Position numbers and translations under genes: made by a program. The notes under the pieces were generated by a model. The model did not search any database. It was given only the letters and a program-made list of their open reading frames with translations, and was not told the origin of the DNA. From Bacteroidia bacterium (GTDB lineage Bacteria; Bacteroidota; Bacteroidia; Chitinophagales; Saprospiraceae), in contig JAUIIF010000014.1 in assembly GCA_030431945.1 (NCBI GenBank), forward strand, positions 1 to 19,820: DNA of 19,820 bases. The letters run 5' to 3'. Positions 1 to 7,293 of this stretch are shown piece after piece; position 1 is the first letter of the stretch; every line of letters starts with the position of its first letter.

Positions 1-2
1 AG

Positions 3-35
3 GGCACCTACGAACTGACATTGAATGTTCAATAA
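3..35 (+). CDS. possible C-terminal end of an upstream gene (partial)
   Basis: Reading from base 3 gives ten codons (GTYELTLNVQ) followed by TAA. The alternating polar and hydrophobic residues look like the last beta strand of a secreted beta-sandwich or Ig-like domain, which is a common protein ending in Bacteroidota. The fragment is too short to identify, and its only support is this residue pattern and the lack of another explanation for the first bases. A chance open stretch is quite possible. Confidence 0.25.
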   Translation, partial: GTYELTLNVQ

Positions 36-272
36 CTTTTCTTTTGATTGGTTACATCGATTCGCGCCAACAAAGACCGATAATAAGGGGCGGTACGACG
101 GCGCCATGTTGAACTCAGCCGCTACGCACCAAACTACACCTCCCGCAAAACGCCCTTCCTATCCGGTTTTGCTGGGTTGGGAGGATTTTTACGTGGCCTG
201 ACGAGCAGTTTACGCAAATTTACCAACGTGCTTACCACTCCCCCCCACAAAAGCGCAGCACACCGCCCCCCC
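36..272. other. non-coding gap left of the amidohydrolase, with one weak hairpin
   Basis: No credible gene was seen. GCAAAAC at 145-151 is complementary to GTTTTGC at 166-172, giving a 7-bp stem about 100 bases beyond the amidohydrolase stop codon. There is no T tract after it on the minus strand, so a terminator role is only a guess. TTGAA-TG-TTCAA at 21-32 is a second, very short inverted repeat. Confidence 0.3.
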
Positions 273-1604
273 TTACTTCACCCGCTTTCCGTGTTTCATC
301 ACCAGGTCCACGTCACTCAGGAGGGCGATGTGCCGCAGTACATCGCCCTTTACGGCGATGATGTCGGCGAATTTCCCTACGGATACGGTTCCGTAGTCCT
401 GATCAACCCCCATCATTTTGGCCGGCCAGTAGGTGGCGGCTTTGATGGTGTACATGCTGGGGATGTCGAATTCGTTCGTCCAGACGTCCAGCTCATTCCA
501 GGTGCTCTGGCAGTGAAATTTCATGGGAATCCCGGAATCCGTACCGACCATGAGCACCACCCCGGCGTCCATGAGCTGTTTTACCTTACGTTCCAGGGTA
601 GGACGGCGGATGGGGGTGAGTTGAAAATACGGCAGTTGGCCCGGCCGGTGGATACTGGCCCGGATGTCTTCGATGATCTCCGGCGTCAGGCCTTCGTGCC
701 AGCAATCGTTGTCGAGGGCTTCGGGGTTGTCCCGGGTGTACTCATAGTTGTAGAGCCCTTCTACGGTGGGGGTCCAGAACAGGGGGCCCAGGTTCATCTG
801 GGCGGTTCGTTCCCGGATCATTTCCAGCACGTCTTCCGGGTAGCCCGGGGCGGAGCTCAGCCCCGTGTGCTCGAAGCAGTCCACCCCGGCCTCAAGGCCC
901 CGGCGAATTTCCTCCGGCCGGTGGCTGTGGGCCACGACGGTGAGGTTGCGCTGGTGGGCCTGGTCCACCAGGGCCAGGAAGGCATCCATGGGGATCTGGT
1001 CCTGGTCCACCACTTTAATGCAATCGACGCCCGCGTCCGCCAACTGGTTGACTTTAGACCGGGCCTCGGCAACCGACTGTACCCCCCAGCGGAAGGCTTC
1101 GGTACCGGGGTAGGGTTTGGCCTGCAGGAACGGGCCGGACATGTACATGGTCGGCCCCGGCAGCTCCCCGGCATTGATGCGATCGCGGACGGCCAGGGAC
1201 TCCTTCAAGGGGCCGCCCAGGTCGCGGGCACTGGTCACCCCGGCCAGCAAAAGCTGTTTGGCGCTGGCGGGCATGATGATTTCTTCGAGGTAGGGCGGCA
1301 TCACCGTATCCCAGTAGGCGTAGTCGCTGTGGCCGTTGATCATCAGGTGCACGTGCATGTCCCACATCCCCGGCAGCACGCTCATGCCTTCGGTGGAAAT
1401 GATTTCCGTACCCGCCGGAATGGCCACTTCGGCCCGGGTGCCGACGGCCGTGATGCGGTCATTTTCGACCAGGATGACACTGTTGCGCAGCGGCTTGCCG
1501 CCGAAGCCGTCGATCAGGGTTCCGCCCACCAGGGCTTTAACATTTTGGGCGCGGACGCCGGTGCAGAGTAAGGTAATGGCAAGCAAGGAAAGCAGGGTAC
1601 GCAT
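273..1604 (-). CDS. secreted metal-dependent amidohydrolase (imidazolonepropionase-like)
   Basis: 443 residues. Residues 1-19 form a signal peptide (hydrophobic core, then CTGVRAQ with likely cleavage after Ala19), so the enzyme is probably periplasmic. The rest is a typical amidohydrolase-superfamily TIM barrel. The HxH metal motif DMHVH has H84 and H86, a candidate bridging lysine is K197 in CIKV, further metal histidines are H226/H228 in AHSH and H246 in FEHTG, and the catalytic aspartate is D356 in MVGTDSG. The C-terminal GTVSVGKFADI segment is the small beta-sandwich domain found in this family. These enzymes hydrolyse cyclic amides or dipeptides such as Xaa-Pro; the substrate here cannot be read from sequence. 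It stands alone and divergent from engB. The ATG at 1604 is preferred because it directly precedes the signal peptide. Confidence 0.9.
   Translation of the reverse strand: MRTLLSLLAITLLCTGVRAQNVKALVGGTLIDGFGGKPLRNSVILVENDRITAVGTRAEVAIPAGTEIISTEGMSVLPGMWDMHVHLMINGHSDYAYWDTVMPPYLEEIIMPASAKQLLLAGVTSARDLGGPLKESLAVRDRINAGELPGPTMYMSGPFLQAKPYPGTEAFRWGVQSVAEARSKVNQLADAGVDCIKVVDQDQIPMDAFLALVDQAHQRNLTVVAHSHRPEEIRRGLEAGVDCFEHTGLSSAPGYPEDVLEMIRERTAQMNLGPLFWTPTVEGLYNYEYTRDNPEALDNDCWHEGLTPEIIEDIRASIHRPGQLPYFQLTPIRRPTLERKVKQLMDAGVVLMVGTDSGIPMKFHCQSTWNELDVWTNEFDIPSMYTIKAATYWPAKMMGVDQDYGTVSVGKFADIIAVKGDVLRHIALLSDVDLVMKHGKRVK
1548..1564 (-). repeat. dispersed 17-bp repeat, one-mismatch copy inside signal-peptide coding sequence
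   Basis: On the minus strand this reads GCACCGGCGTCCGCGCC, one base away from the consensus GCACCTGCGKCCGCGCC. It overlaps codons for the end of the signal peptide (CTGVRA) of the amidohydrolase. Confidence 0.55.
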
Positions 1605-1721
1605 AGTCTCGTTGGTTGGTCTTTCAAAAAATCTGCCTTAAGGTAGGATTTTCCTGCTTGCCCGGTCACCTTCCTGAAGGTTTGGCGGGCATAAAGATTC
1701 GTCGACCGGGGCGGGCCCGGC

Positions 1722-1735
1722 TCGGCCGCCGAAGG
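1722..1735 (+). repeat. GC-rich repeat TCGKCCGCCGAAGG, copy 1
   Basis: TCGGCCGCCGAAGG differs by one base from TCGTCCGCCGAAGG at 2558-2571. Both lie outside genes, on either side of engB. Confidence 0.4.
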
Positions 1736-1779
1736 ATAACTCAGTCCCCCGTACTTTTTGCTCTATTTCCCCTCCGCCG

Positions 1780-1796
1780 GCACCTGCGGCCGCGCC
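1780..1796 (+). repeat. dispersed 17-bp repeat, exact copy upstream of engB
   Basis: GCACCTGCGGCCGCGCC, identical to the copies at 18735-18751 (plus) and 18561-18577 (minus). With the 18735 copy the identity extends three bases further on the 5' side (CCG). It ends 77 bases before the engB start codon, in non-coding DNA. Confidence 0.7.
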
Positions 1797-1873
1797 CTGA
1801 TTAATCTTTTCCGCCCCGCAGGTTGTAGTTGTTGGTACACAACCCCTCCCCCCCTCACCCGCAACCTCTCTTC

Positions 1874-2494
1874 ATGCCCGATATCCTCGCCTCTACCTTT
1901 TCCTCCTCCCACGCCCGCGTGCAGCAAGCTCCGAAAGGGAACCGACCGGAATTTGCCTTTATCGGTCGCTCTAACGTGGGTAAAAGCAGCCTGATCAACA
2001 TGCTGACGGGCCGGAAAGAACTGGCCCGGACTTCCGGCACCCCCGGTAAAACCCAGCTGATCAATTACTTCCTGATCAACGAAGCCTGGTACCTGACGGA
2101 CCTCCCCGGCTACGGCTACGCCAAGCGCAGTAAAAAAACCCGCGCCAAGTGGGAAAGCCGCACGGAGGGTTATTTCCTGACCCGCGAGCAGATGCTGTGC
2201 GCCTTCGTTCTGGTTGACGCCAACGTCCCCCCCCAACAAATCGACCTCGAGTTCATCAACTGGCTCGGGGAGTACGGCGTCCCCTTCGTCATTGCCTTTA
2301 CCAAAACCGACCGGAAGAAAAGCCGGGATGGCGGCAGTGTGGAGGCCTTCAAGGAAAAACTGCTGGAAACCTGGGAGGAACTTCCCCCCATTTTCATCAC
2401 CAGCGCAAATAACGGTACCGGCCGGGAAGAGATTCTTACCTTCATCGAAGACACCCTGAAGGAGGTTCCCTGGCCGTTCATGCAGGTGAAGTAG
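1874..2494 (+). CDS. engB: EngB/YsxC ribosome-biogenesis GTPase
   Basis: 206 residues, a normal length for this family of TrmE-Era-EngA-EngB-Septin GTPases, which assist assembly of the 50S ribosomal subunit and bind GTP in the cytoplasm. All G motifs are present: G1 GRSNVGKS (31-38), G2 threonine region near GTPGKT (55-60), G3 DLPG (76-79) followed by the family signature YGYA, G4 TKTD (143-146) and G5 TSA (176-178). The ATG at 1874 was chosen over an upstream in-frame start at 1829 because MPDILAS leads directly into the conserved N-terminus and the upstream 15 codons are proline/histidine-rich and unlike EngB. It is a single gene; the acyltransferase on the same strand starts 329 bases later. 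Confidence 0.96.
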   Translation: MPDILASTFSSSHARVQQAPKGNRPEFAFIGRSNVGKSSLINMLTGRKELARTSGTPGKTQLINYFLINEAWYLTDLPGYGYAKRSKKTRAKWESRTEGYFLTREQMLCAFVLVDANVPPQQIDLEFINWLGEYGVPFVIAFTKTDRKKSRDGGSVEAFKEKLLETWEELPPIFITSANNGTGREEILTFIEDTLKEVPWPFMQVK

Positions 2495-2557
2495 CTCCCC
2501 GGCGGACGACCACACAGCCGCCCTTCGTCGGCCGAGGCGGGCGCGCAGCGACCTGAC

Positions 2558-2723
2558 TCGTCCGCCGAAGGGGGGGATGACCCTCTCCGCTCGGCCGATG
2601 ACCGCGCAGCAGCCCGGAACGGAATCAGCTCCTACGTTAGCTTACGTGGGGCCCCCATCCCCACGACGCAGGCGGCCGCGCAGCAGAACCAGCTGGCACC
2701 CCGCTTCCCCCCTCGGCGGACGA
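2558..2723. repeat. imperfect inverted repeat (about 17 bp arms)
   Basis: The left arm is TCGTCCGCCGAAGGGGGG (2558-2575). The right arm CCCCCCTCGGCGGACGA (2707-2723) is its reverse complement apart from one missing base. The spacer of about 130 bases contains a further hairpin at 2645-2665. The arms could pair in RNA or DNA. No transposase gene or target duplication accompanies them. Confidence 0.5.
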
Positions 2724-2796
2724 ACCAGCTCGTTCCTCGCGTTTCGGCCGACGAGAAAGGAAGCGCCGTGCCGTACAGCAACTCCTTTCTGCGCCG

Positions 2797-2804
2797 TACT
2801 TTTG
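2797..2804 (+). promoter_or_regulatory. Bacteroidota-type -7 element for the acyltransferase gene
   Basis: TACTTTTG fits the TAnnTTTG consensus exactly and lies 19 bases before the proposed TTG start, so the leader would be short. No clear TTG or TTTG was found 19-21 bases upstream, so only half of the promoter is supported. Confidence 0.4.
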
Positions 2805-2823
2805 TCCCCAGAATTCTTTTCAT

Positions 2824-4629
2824 TTGCCCACTGACCATACCACTTCACCGACTACTACCTCCTCTTCCGGCTTTCAACACGAAGGCCGGCGGTACAATCA
2901 TATTGCGCCGGACGTGGAAAAATGGGGTATTTTCAAGCTGCATGACCGGCGGGAAGCCTTCGTAAAGGAGCTGGAGGAAGACAGCTACCAGCGCCTGCTG
3001 GAAACCCACGGCAGTGACCTGAACGATCTGTTGAGCAAGGCACTCTTCAGCGAACAGCGCCGCGTTAAAGAAGAGCCGTGGAAAGTTGACCCGCCGAAGG
3101 AAAACCGGTACTGGAAACGCCTGGCCAAAATGCTGGCCACCCGGTCGCTGGATGAGGACGAGACCACGACGGCGGATATTGCGGCCAAGAACATCCTGGG
3201 CAAGGTCGTTCACCGGTACGCCGACGAAATCGTCGGCCACTTCAAGATTCCCACCTTCAAGTTTGCGCGTCGTTTTTTAACCTTCTTCTTCGGCAGGTTG
3301 CTCAATGCGGCCGACGGCCGCAGCTTCCGCAGTCTTTTCAGCAAACGCATCCTGCTGGAGGAACGACTGATTGTCCGGGGCTACGTGGAGCAGGTGCGCG
3401 AGCTCAGCAAGCGCGGCACCATCGTCTTCGTTCCTACCCACTTCAGCAACCTCGACAGCATCCTGATCGGCTACGCCATGGACCAGGTCGCCGGCTTGCC
3501 GGCAGTCTCCTTCGGCGCCGGGCTCAACCTGTACAACACGGGGTACACGGCCTACTTCATGAACCGCCTCGGAGCCTACCGGGTAGACCGCCGCAAGCGG
3601 AACCCCATTTACATGACGACGCTCAAGACCATGAGTAAACTCATCATCCAGCACGGGGTGCCCAGCCTGTTTTTCCCGGGGGGCACGCGCTCCCGCAGCG
3701 GTGCTCTGGAAACCAAGCTGAAGCTCGGGCTGCTCGGTACTGCCGTGGAGGCCCAGCGCCATAATTACCAGGAAGGCAAGGATGATAAAATCTTTATTGT
3801 TCCCGTCATCCTCAGTTATCCCTTTGTACTCGAAGCCCAGTTCCTGATCGAGCAACACCTGAAAAAAGAAGGGCAGGAGCGCTACATCAAAGCAACGGAC
3901 AGTTTCCACTCCTTCCGCTCCATCCTGAAGTTCATCTGGGGCGTTTTCAGTAAAGGCAATACCATCACGATTGCCCTGGGCCGGCCCATGGACGTGCTCG
4001 GCAACCGCGTGGAAGTCGACGGAAAAAGCTACAGCAAAAACGGCAGCAGGGTGCGCACCCGCGATTATTTCCGGGATCAGTTCGGAAAAATCAATAAAGA
4101 CTACCAGCGGGAAAGTGAATATACCCGGATGCTCGGCGACCACATCGTGCAGCGCTACCACGCCGACGGGATCGTATTACCAAGTCACCTCGTGAGCTAT
4201 GCCGCTTTCGGGATGCTGGAACGGACCTTCCCGAACAACGACCTGTACGCCCTCCTCCGGCTGCCGCCGGAAGATTATTATTTCGACCGGGAGTCGCTGC
4301 TACACATCGTCAGCCAGTTGCGGGATCACCTGCTTACCCTGAGTGAAAATGACGGCGTCAAACTTTCACCGACCCTCCACGAAAGCCCCGAAGAAATCAT
4401 CCGCTCCGGCATCGAGGCGCTGGGAAACTTTCACATTGACAAGCCACTTCGCTTCGATAAATCCAAGCGCATCGTGGCGGACAGCTTTGCCATGCTCCAC
4501 TATTACCATAACCGGTTGAGTACGTACCAGCTCAAACGCAAGGTGAACTGGCCCGTTCGCCTGGTCCGTGACGAACGGGTGGAAGATGCCTTTTTCAGTC
4601 ATCTCGAAGCAGACGATTTCACGGATTAG
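2824..4629 (+). CDS. glycerol-3-phosphate / 1-acylglycerol-3-phosphate acyltransferase family protein
   Basis: 601 residues. It belongs to the PlsB/PlsC acyltransferase superfamily, which transfers acyl chains to (lyso)phosphatidate precursors at the inner face of the membrane. The catalytic HX4D motif is HFSNLD (H206-D211). The acceptor-binding motif is GAYRVDR (250-256), followed by FPGGTRSRSG (284-293) and the IVPVILSYP motif around 323-331. The usual Glu of motif III (FPEGTRS or EGGRSR) is replaced by Gly. An N-terminal extension of about 180 residues and a C-terminal region of about 200 residues make it closer in size to PlsB than to PlsC. The start codon appears to be TTG at 2824; no in-frame ATG lies before the conserved IAPDVEKW segment. 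The exact acyl acceptor is not determinable from the sequence. Confidence 0.85.
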   Translation: MPTDHTTSPTTTSSSGFQHEGRRYNHIAPDVEKWGIFKLHDRREAFVKELEEDSYQRLLETHGSDLNDLLSKALFSEQRRVKEEPWKVDPPKENRYWKRLAKMLATRSLDEDETTTADIAAKNILGKVVHRYADEIVGHFKIPTFKFARRFLTFFFGRLLNAADGRSFRSLFSKRILLEERLIVRGYVEQVRELSKRGTIVFVPTHFSNLDSILIGYAMDQVAGLPAVSFGAGLNLYNTGYTAYFMNRLGAYRVDRRKRNPIYMTTLKTMSKLIIQHGVPSLFFPGGTRSRSGALETKLKLGLLGTAVEAQRHNYQEGKDDKIFIVPVILSYPFVLEAQFLIEQHLKKEGQERYIKATDSFHSFRSILKFIWGVFSKGNTITIALGRPMDVLGNRVEVDGKSYSKNGSRVRTRDYFRDQFGKINKDYQRESEYTRMLGDHIVQRYHADGIVLPSHLVSYAAFGMLERTFPNNDLYALLRLPPEDYYFDRESLLHIVSQLRDHLLTLSENDGVKLSPTLHESPEEIIRSGIEALGNFHIDKPLRFDKSKRIVADSFAMLHYYHNRLSTYQLKRKVNWPVRLVRDERVEDAFFSHLEADDFTD

Positions 4630-4649
4630 ACTGGCCTCAGGTACCGTGC

Positions 4650-4666
4650 GGCGCGGACGCAGGTGC
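4650..4666 (-). repeat. dispersed 17-bp repeat, exact copy in a convergent gap
   Basis: Minus strand GCACCTGCGTCCGCGCC, identical to the copy at 11659-11675. It lies 20 bases after the acyltransferase stop codon, in the gap between that gene and the convergent cyclase gene. Confidence 0.7.
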
Positions 4667-4729
4667 AGGGAAGGTGGTACCAAAAACACGGCGCCCCGGG
4701 CGGGCCAAGCTGGCTTGCGAAAAGTGTTG

Positions 4730-4754
4730 TACCTCAGTCGGAGTGACTTAGGTA
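4730..4754. terminator. hairpin between convergent acyltransferase and cyclase genes
   Basis: TACCTCAGTC and GACTTAGGTA form a 10-bp stem with one mismatch around a 5-base loop (GGAGT). It lies 12 bases beyond the cyclase stop codon. On the minus strand the T-rich ACTTTTC comes four bases after the stem, so termination of the cyclase message is plausible but weak. Confidence 0.3.
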
Positions 4755-4766
4755 TAGTCTGCCCCC

Positions 4767-6158
4767 TTACTTCAGCTCCACAAAAAACCGTTCCATCCGA
4801 CCGATGTTTTTGGCTTCAAAAGTCCCCGCCGGCCGGCAGGTAAAATCTTCGCTTAACAAAGCACAGGTCACCTTGGAGATGGCTACCCGCCCTACTTCAC
4901 CCGCCACTTCCAGGCGGCTGGCCTGATTTACCGTATCCCCCCAGATGTCGTACACAAATTTGTGTTTCCCGACCACCCCGGCCACCACCGGGCCGCTGTG
5001 GATTCCGATCCGTGCCTTGAAGTGCGGGTGACTGGCCAGGTATTCCTGCATTTCCAGGCCGGCCCGGACCGCCCGTTCCGCATGCCCCGCTGCCTCCAGC
5101 GGCAAACCACTGGCGCACATGTAGGCATCGCCAATGGTCTTGATTTTTTCCAGGCCGTTCCGGGCAACGATTTCGTCAAATACCCGGAAGGCTTCGTCCA
5201 GCAAAGCAACCAGTTGTTCCGGTTCCGTCGTCGCGGCCAGGGTGCTGAAACCCTTGAAATCAGCAAAAAGGACGGAGGCCGAATCGTAACGGCGGGCGGT
5301 GGCTTTCCCGGTTTCCTTCAGCTCTGCCGCCACCGTTACCGGCAGAATGTTAAGCAATAGCTCCTCCGATCGTTGCCGCTCTTCCCTGATGATTTCGTTT
5401 TGAGCCTGAAGTTTTTTCCGGTACCGCTGAGAGGAGCGAAAGCGGATGTAGATAAAGGCAAGGACCATCAGGATGCCGGTGGCCAGTGCGATCAGAAAAT
5501 TCCTTTGCAAACGCTGCGTCGTCACCTCCGCCTGTTGGCGATCGATGATCTGCTCCTGCTGCAACAGTAAGACGCTGTCATTCAGGCGGGAGAATTCGCT
5601 GGCGTCCAGCTCCCGCTGCTGCCTTTCCAGGAGTATGACCTGTCTGAGCTGGCTGTCACTGAGGGCCGCAATTTGTTGTTGCTGGAGGTTCACGATGGCT
5701 TCCAGGCCGACAGTATTAAGGGAGTCCTCCGAAGGCAAGTCGCTGTTCGTCGCGATGCGGGAGGAGGGCATTGCCCGTTGATTTATGGAACTGTCCCCCG
5801 TAAGCTGTTGCAGGATGTTGACGATTTCGGCAACGGTCTCCCGGTCGCGCAAGTCCCTGAAGGTACGGGCTGCCGCCCGTAATGACTGAATGCCTTCTAC
5901 GCGCTCGCGGGCCGTGGCCTCCGGGTTCTCCGTCAGTACCCGGCCCAGCAGGTACTGCCCCCTGGCGGTTACGCCGGCCAGCTGTGCCTGCTTCCCGGAT
6001 TCGATCAAGGCTTGACTCTGTGCTTTTGCCGCAGGGTACCGGCCCTTGCCGAGCAAAGCGATCACTACGTCTGCCTGGGCAGCGTATGCTTCTTCCTGAC
6101 CAGACAGCGGCAGCAGGAGTAACAACATCAACCCGAGATAGAGGCAGCGCCAAGACAT
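4767..6158 (-). CDS. membrane-anchored class III adenylate cyclase
   Basis: 463 residues. A signal peptide (1-21) precedes a helical, TPR-like periplasmic region (about 25-120), a Gln-rich coiled coil (about 155-218), a transmembrane helix (about 220-240), a second coiled coil with the transducer-like LLLNILP segment (267-273), and a C-terminal cyclase catalytic domain (about 293-440). All catalytic positions are present: metal aspartates D300 (FADFKGF) and D344 (TIGDAYM), adenine-specifying K340 and D404 (YDIWGD), and transition-state N411 and R415 (VNQASR). The K/D pair predicts ATP, not GTP, as substrate, giving cAMP. The catalytic domain would face the cytoplasm. It lies 58 bases downstream of the small membrane protein and the ECF sigma gene, probably in the same transcript. 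Confidence 0.92.
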   Translation of the reverse strand: MSWRCLYLGLMLLLLLPLSGQEEAYAAQADVVIALLGKGRYPAAKAQSQALIESGKQAQLAGVTARGQYLLGRVLTENPEATARERVEGIQSLRAAARTFRDLRDRETVAEIVNILQQLTGDSSINQRAMPSSRIATNSDLPSEDSLNTVGLEAIVNLQQQQIAALSDSQLRQVILLERQQRELDASEFSRLNDSVLLLQQEQIIDRQQAEVTTQRLQRNFLIALATGILMVLAFIYIRFRSSQRYRKKLQAQNEIIREERQRSEELLLNILPVTVAAELKETGKATARRYDSASVLFADFKGFSTLAATTEPEQLVALLDEAFRVFDEIVARNGLEKIKTIGDAYMCASGLPLEAAGHAERAVRAGLEMQEYLASHPHFKARIGIHSGPVVAGVVGKHKFVYDIWGDTVNQASRLEVAGEVGRVAISKVTCALLSEDFTCRPAGTFEAKNIGRMERFFVELK

Positions 6159-6216
6159 GCACCAAATGTACCTGCTTTTTAGGAAACAACCTCCCCCTTT
6201 TCAGTGGTGTGAACGT

Positions 6217-6609
6217 CTACCCGTGCACCCGGTATTTTTTGGCGACTTCAACGTCCCGAAAATCAGGGTCACGTTCAATCGTTTCCTCCGTCCCGGAAGC
6301 GGGACGGTAATCTTCCGGCACGAAGGCCTTATCCGGCGTATACGGCGCGGAGAGTTCTTCCATAAATTCTGCCCGCTTGGCCAGTGGGTTATTCCGGTCA
6401 GCTGACACCTTGGATATGATGGAGACGCCGGCGACCAGCAGGACCAGCGCAGCAATCATCCAGGGGCGGAGACCGAAAATGGTTGCGCCGCCTCTGCGGC
6501 GGCCATCCATACGACGTTCCAACCGGTTCCAGCTATCGGAAGAAGGTGTACGACGCAAGCCGCGTGCGCGGTTGCCGAATTCTTTTTCAAATGGATCAAA
6601 GCTTGCCAT
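6217..6609 (-). CDS. small one-pass membrane protein, probable anti-sigma factor
   Basis: 130 residues. A charged, Arg-rich N-terminal segment (1-48) contains SWNRLERRMD (26-35). This resembles the short W-x-x-(I/L)-E element seen in small membrane proteins paired with Bacteroidota ECF sigma factors. One transmembrane helix follows (about 49-66), then an acidic/polar tail of about 60 residues that would face the periplasm. It begins 12 bases after the sigma-factor stop codon, which suggests translational coupling. The role as anti-sigma factor is inferred from topology and position; no ZAS zinc motif (HxxxCxxC) is present, and it could be an unrelated membrane protein. Confidence 0.7.
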   Translation of the reverse strand: MASFDPFEKEFGNRARGLRRTPSSDSWNRLERRMDGRRRGGATIFGLRPWMIAALVLLVAGVSIISKVSADRNNPLAKRAEFMEELSAPYTPDKAFVPEDYRPASGTEETIERDPDFRDVEVAKKYRVHG

Positions 6610-6621
6610 AAGAAGGTAGTT

Positions 6622-7170
6622 TTATTGGTTAGGGGAGGTATAGCCCAGTTGCTCCAATTGCTCCCGCATGCGCTTTTTGGCAAGGATGAGCTGAGACTTA
6701 CTGGTATTTATGCTGATGCCGAGCATTTCTGCAATTTCCCGGTGTTTATACCCTTCCACGACGTAAAGGTTAAAAACAGTCCGGTAGCCCGTGGGCATCT
6801 GGTCCAGGAGGTTCATAATGTCGGCCTCGGCCAGGCGACTGGCCGCAGCAGCGGGTACGGAGAAGGTGGTAGGATTGACGTCCGCCAGCTCCGCAGCGTG
6901 CTTCAGGGCGTGTTTTTTTCTTAACAGCATCAGGGCTTCGTTCACTACGATGCGCCGAATCCAGCCTTCGAAGCTGCCGCTGTCCGTAAAGGTGTCAATT
7001 TTATCAAAAACTTTGAAAAAAGCGGAGACGAGTACATCCTCTGCATCCGCGTCCCGGGCAGTGTACCGGCGGGCGACGGCCAGCATAACCGGGCTGTAGC
7101 GGTCATACACCGCGCGCTGGGCGCGGCGGTCGTTGCTTTTACAGCCGGTGATAAGGTCTTGCTCGGTCAT
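6622..7170 (-). CDS. ECF-type RNA polymerase sigma factor
   Basis: 182 residues from the chosen ATG at 7170. Sigma region 2 covers about 16-88 (YDRYSPVMLAVARRY, then the DAEDVLVSAFFKVFDKI promoter-melting segment and WIRRIVVNEAL). Region 4 covers about 118-172 (LLDQMPTGYRTVFNLYVVEGY, then HREIAEMLGISINTSKSQL as helix-turn-helix). A longer frame opens at 7260, but its extra 30 residues are Pro/Thr/Ala-rich and unlike sigma factors, while MTEQDLITGCK is a standard ECF N-terminus. Such factors direct RNA polymerase to a small stress or surface regulon and are usually held by a membrane anti-sigma factor, here the next gene. The gap to lipB is 123 bases, so it may have its own promoter. Confidence 0.95.
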   Translation of the reverse strand: MTEQDLITGCKSNDRRAQRAVYDRYSPVMLAVARRYTARDADAEDVLVSAFFKVFDKIDTFTDSGSFEGWIRRIVVNEALMLLRKKHALKHAAELADVNPTTFSVPAAAASRLAEADIMNLLDQMPTGYRTVFNLYVVEGYKHREIAEMLGISINTSKSQLILAKKRMREQLEQLGYTSPNQ

Positions 7171-7293
7171 AGCAGGAGTTACAATTGTTGCAGGGGAAGC
7201 AGGTACCGTAGTTGATGCTGACGGTTGCAGAAAACTGGTGGGCGCAAGGTTAAATGTCATAGCCGTCGCTTTGCTTACCCTACAGATGCACCA

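Larger units (their letters stand above)
1605..1873. other. divergent promoter region between the amidohydrolase and engB
   Basis: No gene is seen in these 269 bases, which must carry the promoters of both flanking genes. The 17-bp dispersed repeat lies at 1780-1796, and a copy of the second repeat family (TCGGCCGCCGAAGG) lies at 1722-1735. A T-rich stretch starting with TACTTTTTG at 1752 resembles a Bacteroidota -7 element with one extra T. No convincing -33 element was found for either direction. Confidence 0.4.
2495..2823 (+). other. repeat-rich gap between engB and the acyltransferase
   Basis: No gene. The gap is a patchwork of related GC-rich words: CGGCGGACGA at 2500-2509, TTCGTCGGCCGA at 2524-2535, TCGTCCGCCGAAGGGGGG at 2558-2575, CCCCCCTCGGCGGACGA at 2707-2723 (nearly the reverse complement of 2558-2575), and TTTCGGCCGACGAG at 2742-2755. 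The word CCGCGCAGCAG occurs at 2602-2612 and again at 2676-2686. A 7-bp hairpin, CGTGGGG/CCCCACG, sits at 2645-2665. A -7 promoter element follows at 2797. Confidence 0.6.

Noticed and set aside
177..1571. 464-residue open frame on the plus strand across the amidohydrolase
   Set aside because: It lies antisense to a gene with full metal motifs and a signal peptide. Its protein is rich in Gly, His, Val and Pro with no family features, as expected for a GC-rich shadow frame.
1763..2515. 250-residue minus-strand frame opposite engB
   Set aside because: Complementary to an intact GTPase gene; the protein resembles no known family.
2500..2755. CRISPR array or insertion sequence in the engB-acyltransferase gap
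   Set aside because: Repeats are short, irregularly spaced and in both orientations; there is no transposase, no uniform spacers and no cas gene.
3277..4161. 294-residue minus-strand frame opposite the acyltransferase
   Set aside because: Antisense to HX4D and FPGGTRSRSG coding sequence; no recognisable domain.
7171..7260. Longer N-terminus of the ECF sigma factor (start at 7260)
   Set aside because: The 30 extra residues are Thr/Pro/Ala-rich and not found in sigma factors; the ATG at 7170 gives the normal N-terminus.
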